NCBI GenBank assembly: GCA_026874595.1 | Contig: CM049309.1 | Location: forward strand, 1,214,076 to 1,278,075 | DNA from: Sipunculus nudus | Taxonomy: Eukaryota; Annelida; Sipuncula; Golfingiida; Sipunculidae | Reading direction: 5' to 3' | Length of the DNA: 64,000 nucleotides | Part shown: piece by piece, positions 23,401 to 29,400 of the stretch | Position numbering within the stretch: the first letter of the stretch is position 1 | How the letters are laid out: each line of letters begins with the position of its first letter | Position numbers and translations under genes: made by a program | The notes under the pieces: model-generated | Told to the model about the DNA's origin: nothing | What the model saw: only the letters and a program-made list of their open reading frames with translations | Databases searched by the model: none

Positions 23401-26400
23401 TTACCTCAGGGTTTATGGAAGGTATAATGGGAATGAGGTCCCGTTATACAGGTATAATGTAAACCTGTCCAGAGCTACACTACAAAAAGTGTGGGCTTGC
23501 TACATATCATGCTGTCACTGAAATGGAGGCTGGAACATACTCTTACTGATCTGATTACATCAGGGTTTATGGAAGGTATAATGGGAATGCGGTCCCGTTA
23601 TACAGGTATAATGTAAACCTGTCCAGAGCTACACTACAACAAGTGTGGGCTTGCTACATATCATGCTGTCACTGAAATGGAGGCTGGAATATACTCTTAC
23701 TGATCTGATTACCTCAGGGTTATGGAAGGTATAATGGGAATGCGGTCCCGTTATACAGGTATAATGTAAACCTGTCCAGAGCTACACTACAACAAGTGTG
23801 GGCTTGCTACATATCATGCTGTCACTGAAATGGAGGCTGGAATATACTCTTACTGATCTGATTACATCAGGGTTTATGGAAGGTATAATGGGAATGCGGT
23901 CCCGTTATACAGGTATAATGTAAACCTGTCCAGAGCTACACTACAAGTGTGGGCTTGCTACATATGACACTGTCACTGAAATGGAGGCTGGAACATACTC
24001 CTACTGATCTGATTACCTCAGGGTTATGGAAGGTATAATGGGAATGCGGTCCCGTTATACAGGTATAATGTAAACCTGTCCAGAGCTACACTCTAACAAG
24101 TGTGGGCTTGCTACATATGACACTGTTACTGAAATGGAGGCTGGAACATACTCTTACTGATCTGATTACATCAGGGTTTATGGAAGGTATAATGGGAAAG
24201 CGGTCCCGTTATACAGGTATAATGTAAACCTGTCCAGAGCTACACTACAACAAGTGTGGGCTTGCTACATATGACACTGTCACTGAAATGGAGGCTGGAA
24301 CATACTCTTACTGATCTGATTACATCAGGGTTTATGGAAGGTATAATGGGAATGTGGTCCCGTTATACAGGTATAATGTAAACCTGTCCAGAGCTACACT
24401 ACAACAAGTGTGGGCTTGCTACATATGACACTGTCACTGAAATGGAGGCTGGAACATACTCTTACTGATCTGATTACATCAGGGTTTAAGGAAGGTATAA
24501 TGGGAATGCGGTCCTGTTATACAGGTATAATGTTAACCTGTCCAGAGCTACACTACAACAAGTGTGGGCTTGCTACATATGACACTGTTACTGAAATGGA
24601 GGCTGGAACATACTCTTACTGATCTGATTACCTCAGGGTTTATGGAAGGTATAATAGGAAAGCGGTCCCGTTATACAGGTATAATGTAAACCTGTCCAGA
24701 GCTACACTACAACAAGTGTGGGCTTGCTACATATGACACTTTCACTGAAATGGAGACTGGAACATACTCTTACTGATCTGATTACCTCAGGGTTATGGAA
24801 GGTATAATGGGAATGCGGTCCCGTTATACAGGTATAATGTAAACCTGTCCAGAGCTACACTACAACAAGTGTGGGCTTGCTACATATGACACTGTCACTG
24901 AAATGGAGGCTGGAACATACTCTTACTGATCTGATTACATCAGGGTTTATGGAAGGTATAATAGGAAAGCGGTCCCGTTATACAGGTATAATGTAAACCT
25001 GTCCAGAGCTACACTACAACAAGTGTGGGCTTGCTACATATGACACTGTTACTGAAATGAAGGCTGGAACATACTCTTACTGATCTGATTACATCAGGGT
25101 TTATGGAAGGTATAATGGGAATGCGGTCCCGTTATACAGGTATAATGTAAACCTGTCCAGAGCTACACTACAACAAGTGTGGGCTTGCTACATATCATGC
25201 TGTCACTGAAATGGAGGCTGGAACATACTCTTACTGATCTGATTACATCAGGGTTTATGGAAGGTATAATGGGAATGAGGTCCTGTTATACAGGTATAAT
25301 GTAAACCTGTCCAGAGCTACACTACAACAAGTGTGGGCTTGCTACATATCATGCTGTCACTGAAATGGAGGCTGGAACATACTGTTACTGATCTGATTAC
25401 ATCAGGGTTTATGGAAGGTATAATGGGAATGTGGTCCCGTTATACAGGTATAATGTAAACCTGTCCAGAGCTACACTACAACAAGTGTGGGCTTGCTAAA
25501 TATCATGCTGTCACTGAAATGGACACTGGAACATACTCTTACTGATCTGATTACATCAGGGTTTATGGAAGGTATAATGGGAATGCGGTCCCGTTATACA
25601 GGTATAATGTAAACCTGTCCAGAGCTACACTACAACAAGTGTGGGCTTGCTACATATGACACTGTTACTGAAATGGAGGCTGGAACATACTCTTACTGAT
25701 CTGATTACCTCAGGGTAATGGAAGGTATAATGGGAATGCGGTCCCGTTATACAGGTATTATGGAAGCACCTAGACACGCTGATCACTGTTATACACTAGT
25801 AATGTATACAGGGGGGGGGGTTAATTAGTATTCATGCACACGCGTTCAACCGTGTCGTCATGTGTCATTAGTCGGCCATGCTGGTCACTTTCAGTGTAGG
25901 TGGTGGCAGGGGCCACACGTTTAATTTTTTTTAAGTTAGTGAAGCTAGGTAAGAGATGTAGGGGCGTCTCTGCAAAATATGTGGAGAAAGCCATGAACCC
26001 CCTCGGGACAAGAAGTGTTTATATATTGGAAAGGAGTCGCCACAATTACCTGCACAGACTAGCCAAGTTAAGACTTCACAGTCATCCCCGCCATCACCAG
26101 CGAAACCAGCGAGAGGTACTGTAGAGTATATAGAGTACCTAAAACTGCTTATTGAGAAGGAAGAAGCAAAAAGAAGTGAGCCACGTATAATGCAAGAGAC
26201 AGAGTTGCTGGAAAAGAAACTTGCCACCCTGAGAGCAACTGGTTCGTCCTCTTCGCCTGTTTAGGAACCACAAGGTGCGTTGGGCACGGTGCCCGCCAGA
26301 GCGGAAGGTGCCCTGCAAGAACTACATCCTCTCCAGAGGCTCAACTCGCTTCTCCAGGCAGCGCAATCAAATGTACAGTCAAGGGACCAAACGGCTGCTG

Positions 26401-29400
26401 GTAAGCACGGTCTTTGCGCTAATAATCCTCCTCCCGTTTTAAAACAAGAAGTAATAAGGCCTAAAGACATGTTAGGGGAGGAAAAACCCTTTGACAGATT
26501 GACATTTAGGGAATATGTCCACTGCTCATTGAGAATTCTGTCGAAAAAATTGATGGAGGGACACAATAATACATTAGGTTATGTGCAACACTTGTGTTTT
26601 GTGGCCGGCAAAGCATGCGCTAATATCTACATGACTGAGGCCCTCTTTAAATATGTAGGGTTTATCTGCTAATTAGCTGACAGTGAGAGAGTCACAAAAG
26701 AGGCGTATGATCTGGGAAGGCTGATATCAGAATTACCTCATGAGGTTAATAGAGATAGGTATCAAGACAGCAAGGCTGTCTCAGTTGGCTTGCTGTAGTA
26801 TCTGAACAAGTCTCCACTCTTTCCTGTGCCCTGAGACTCTGGGCAGTGCATACTGGTTTTACTACCTGTCATAATTAAGAAGCTTACCATAGCGAATACA
26901 CTGGATTTTCATTAACTTATCCTATAAATAATTTCATTGCATCAAATTGTAATATATTATATATTCAGCATGAATATATTTAAATGAACTATTCACAATA
27001 AATGTTTGCATCAATTACGCTCCCGAGGCAGCGATAATCTTGCACTTCTAAAGAAGCAACTGATTTTCACGCTGCCAGCTTTGACCGTTTATGATATATT
27101 TAGACACCAGGTGGCGGTTCGTTGTCCACTGAAAAAAACGTGCGTATGATGTGACAAGCAGCCAACCAGATGCCAATAAACAAACAGTCGACAGGCATCC
27201 TGGCTCTGCCCATAGCTGCGCTTCAAGCGCCGCTTGATGAGGGTTAACGGTCGAATTTTAATTGCTCCCTCTGTATTCTCGCATCATCGACCGATTCGAT
27301 TATGACATTATGACTGTGTTAGCGTAGCCATGTATCTGTTGTCTGCAGAACTGAAACCAGCCAGCGAGGTGTGCACGCAGCCTTTGTTGTTACGTTTCGT
27401 TTGAATTACAAATCACCGGCCGGGCATCCTATGTGCCCAAGGTCCTAAGCAAACCACGTCTGGGGAAATTCTCTTTGAGCCTGTGGCCTGTTCAAACGGT
27501 TACCGCGGCGATGAGCTGTCACTCAAAACGAAATGAACATGATTGGCTACGTGTATTCATCACTTGGCCGTGTTTTCCAGCACAAGGTCTCATCTGATTG
27601 GACAAAAATACAGTGTTCCCCTCTGGTGTAGCAATTCAGGATACGAGGTCATAACAAACAGCGCTTACGATATAGGGAATAGGCCTATAGTTAAAGCACT
27701 GTGTTAAGAGCGTAGCATCAATACGTTAAGTGAAATCATATTGTATCTAAAATTACAGTATTTTATCAGCATTGATAGTCAAGAATTTGAGATGTATGAG
27801 TTGATTAATGTGTAGGGTTACTGTATAGGATTGAGGTAGTCACTAAAAATTTTTTCCATCATCAAAGGTTTGAACCAACAATTATTTCCACATGTGCTCT
27901 AATTGGCACATGCCAGTGTTATTAATAAATGTGAATAAATTAGAATATTAGATGAAATTTATTTGCACAAATGACTTCAAGATAATATGTTTAAAATATA
28001 GTTTACCCATATGTGCTTCCATATATTTCTATTTTGTGTCAAAACACTAATTCAGCTAAAATGTTTTTATGCCTTATACTATAAACAATACATGTAATGT
28101 TCATATATGATGATGATAGCCAGTTTTGCCTTTCAATAAGAGAAAAGGGTAAATTTTAACATTATGCAATGATATATTATCATTAGTATAGCTATTGTGC
28201 ACTTTAATATATGACACCAGACTGGATATATTTTGTTCGCAGTTTTTCCTTTTATAAATTTTATCAGTTAACCTTTATAACATGAAAGTTACTTAACATG
28301 AACTATGCCTCTGTATAATATATTTTTTTGTATTTGTAATTGTAATTGAGAATTTTGGAAGTAATTGTAATTGTTATGATCACTTTTCAAAGTAATTGGC
28401 CCCAACCCTGCTTCAGAGGAACATGAAAATATAACTGCCTCTTCTTACTCCCTATTTTAACTTCTATTTTTCCCTATAGATGTCCCTACACTCATATCAA
28501 CAATTCTAACATGAACTATTACTGAATATCTGAAGTGGCCTGAATCGGGAATCAAACCTATGATCTCTAGAATGGAGGCCCTACACACTACTAAGTGAGC
28601 TGAAAAGACGAGATACAAGCAAGACTGATTTTTGTTCATTTATATCTGCAATTGAAGCGCCATCTATCGTGAAAATAGGGAACCATTTACTATTTGAACC
28701 TTTAGCTTAAGGTCGGGCCTCCGCCCCCACAACCCTGTTCAGGCAGGTTCCCCAGACCCCTCTTCCTCTAATATATAGACTCCTGTTATGAGAAAAAAGA
28801 AATGCTTGAATTTCTCAGGAAAATAAGATGTATCGACCTTTGTCAGGAAACAATTTATGCGACACCCATTGTGCATCGGGTACACACGGTAGGCTGTAGC
28901 CCGGTTTCAGCCCGAATGTCGAATCACTCACGCACCTATACAGCGCCGACTTTGTCATGTCACACCACAAGGGACTCTTTCTAATATAGAACTGCCTATA
29001 ATACTACCCAAATATCACTTTCTTACAAATACTCAATCACAGGTTATGACATAATACATCTTTTATCTACGATCTCCATGTAGTCATTTCAACATCCTTT
29101 TACATCCGCCATGATCAACTGTAAGGTGTAGCATAAAATATCATTCCATTCTAGGGGGGGGGGGGGGGGAGGGTCTCCCCCAATAATTACCCATATTCAT
29201 TCTAATTACTCTTCATGTTTATATATTTACTCATGTTGATTTTCATATCCTGGGGGGGGGGGGTCTAGGGTCTCCCCCCAACATTTGCTCATATTCATTC
29301 TAATTACCCAAGTAAACAATCATTCATCTTTACCTTTTACTATCCTGATTCATTTTTCAACTAGTTACACCAATTGATCGATTTGGTGTACGTACAAAGT

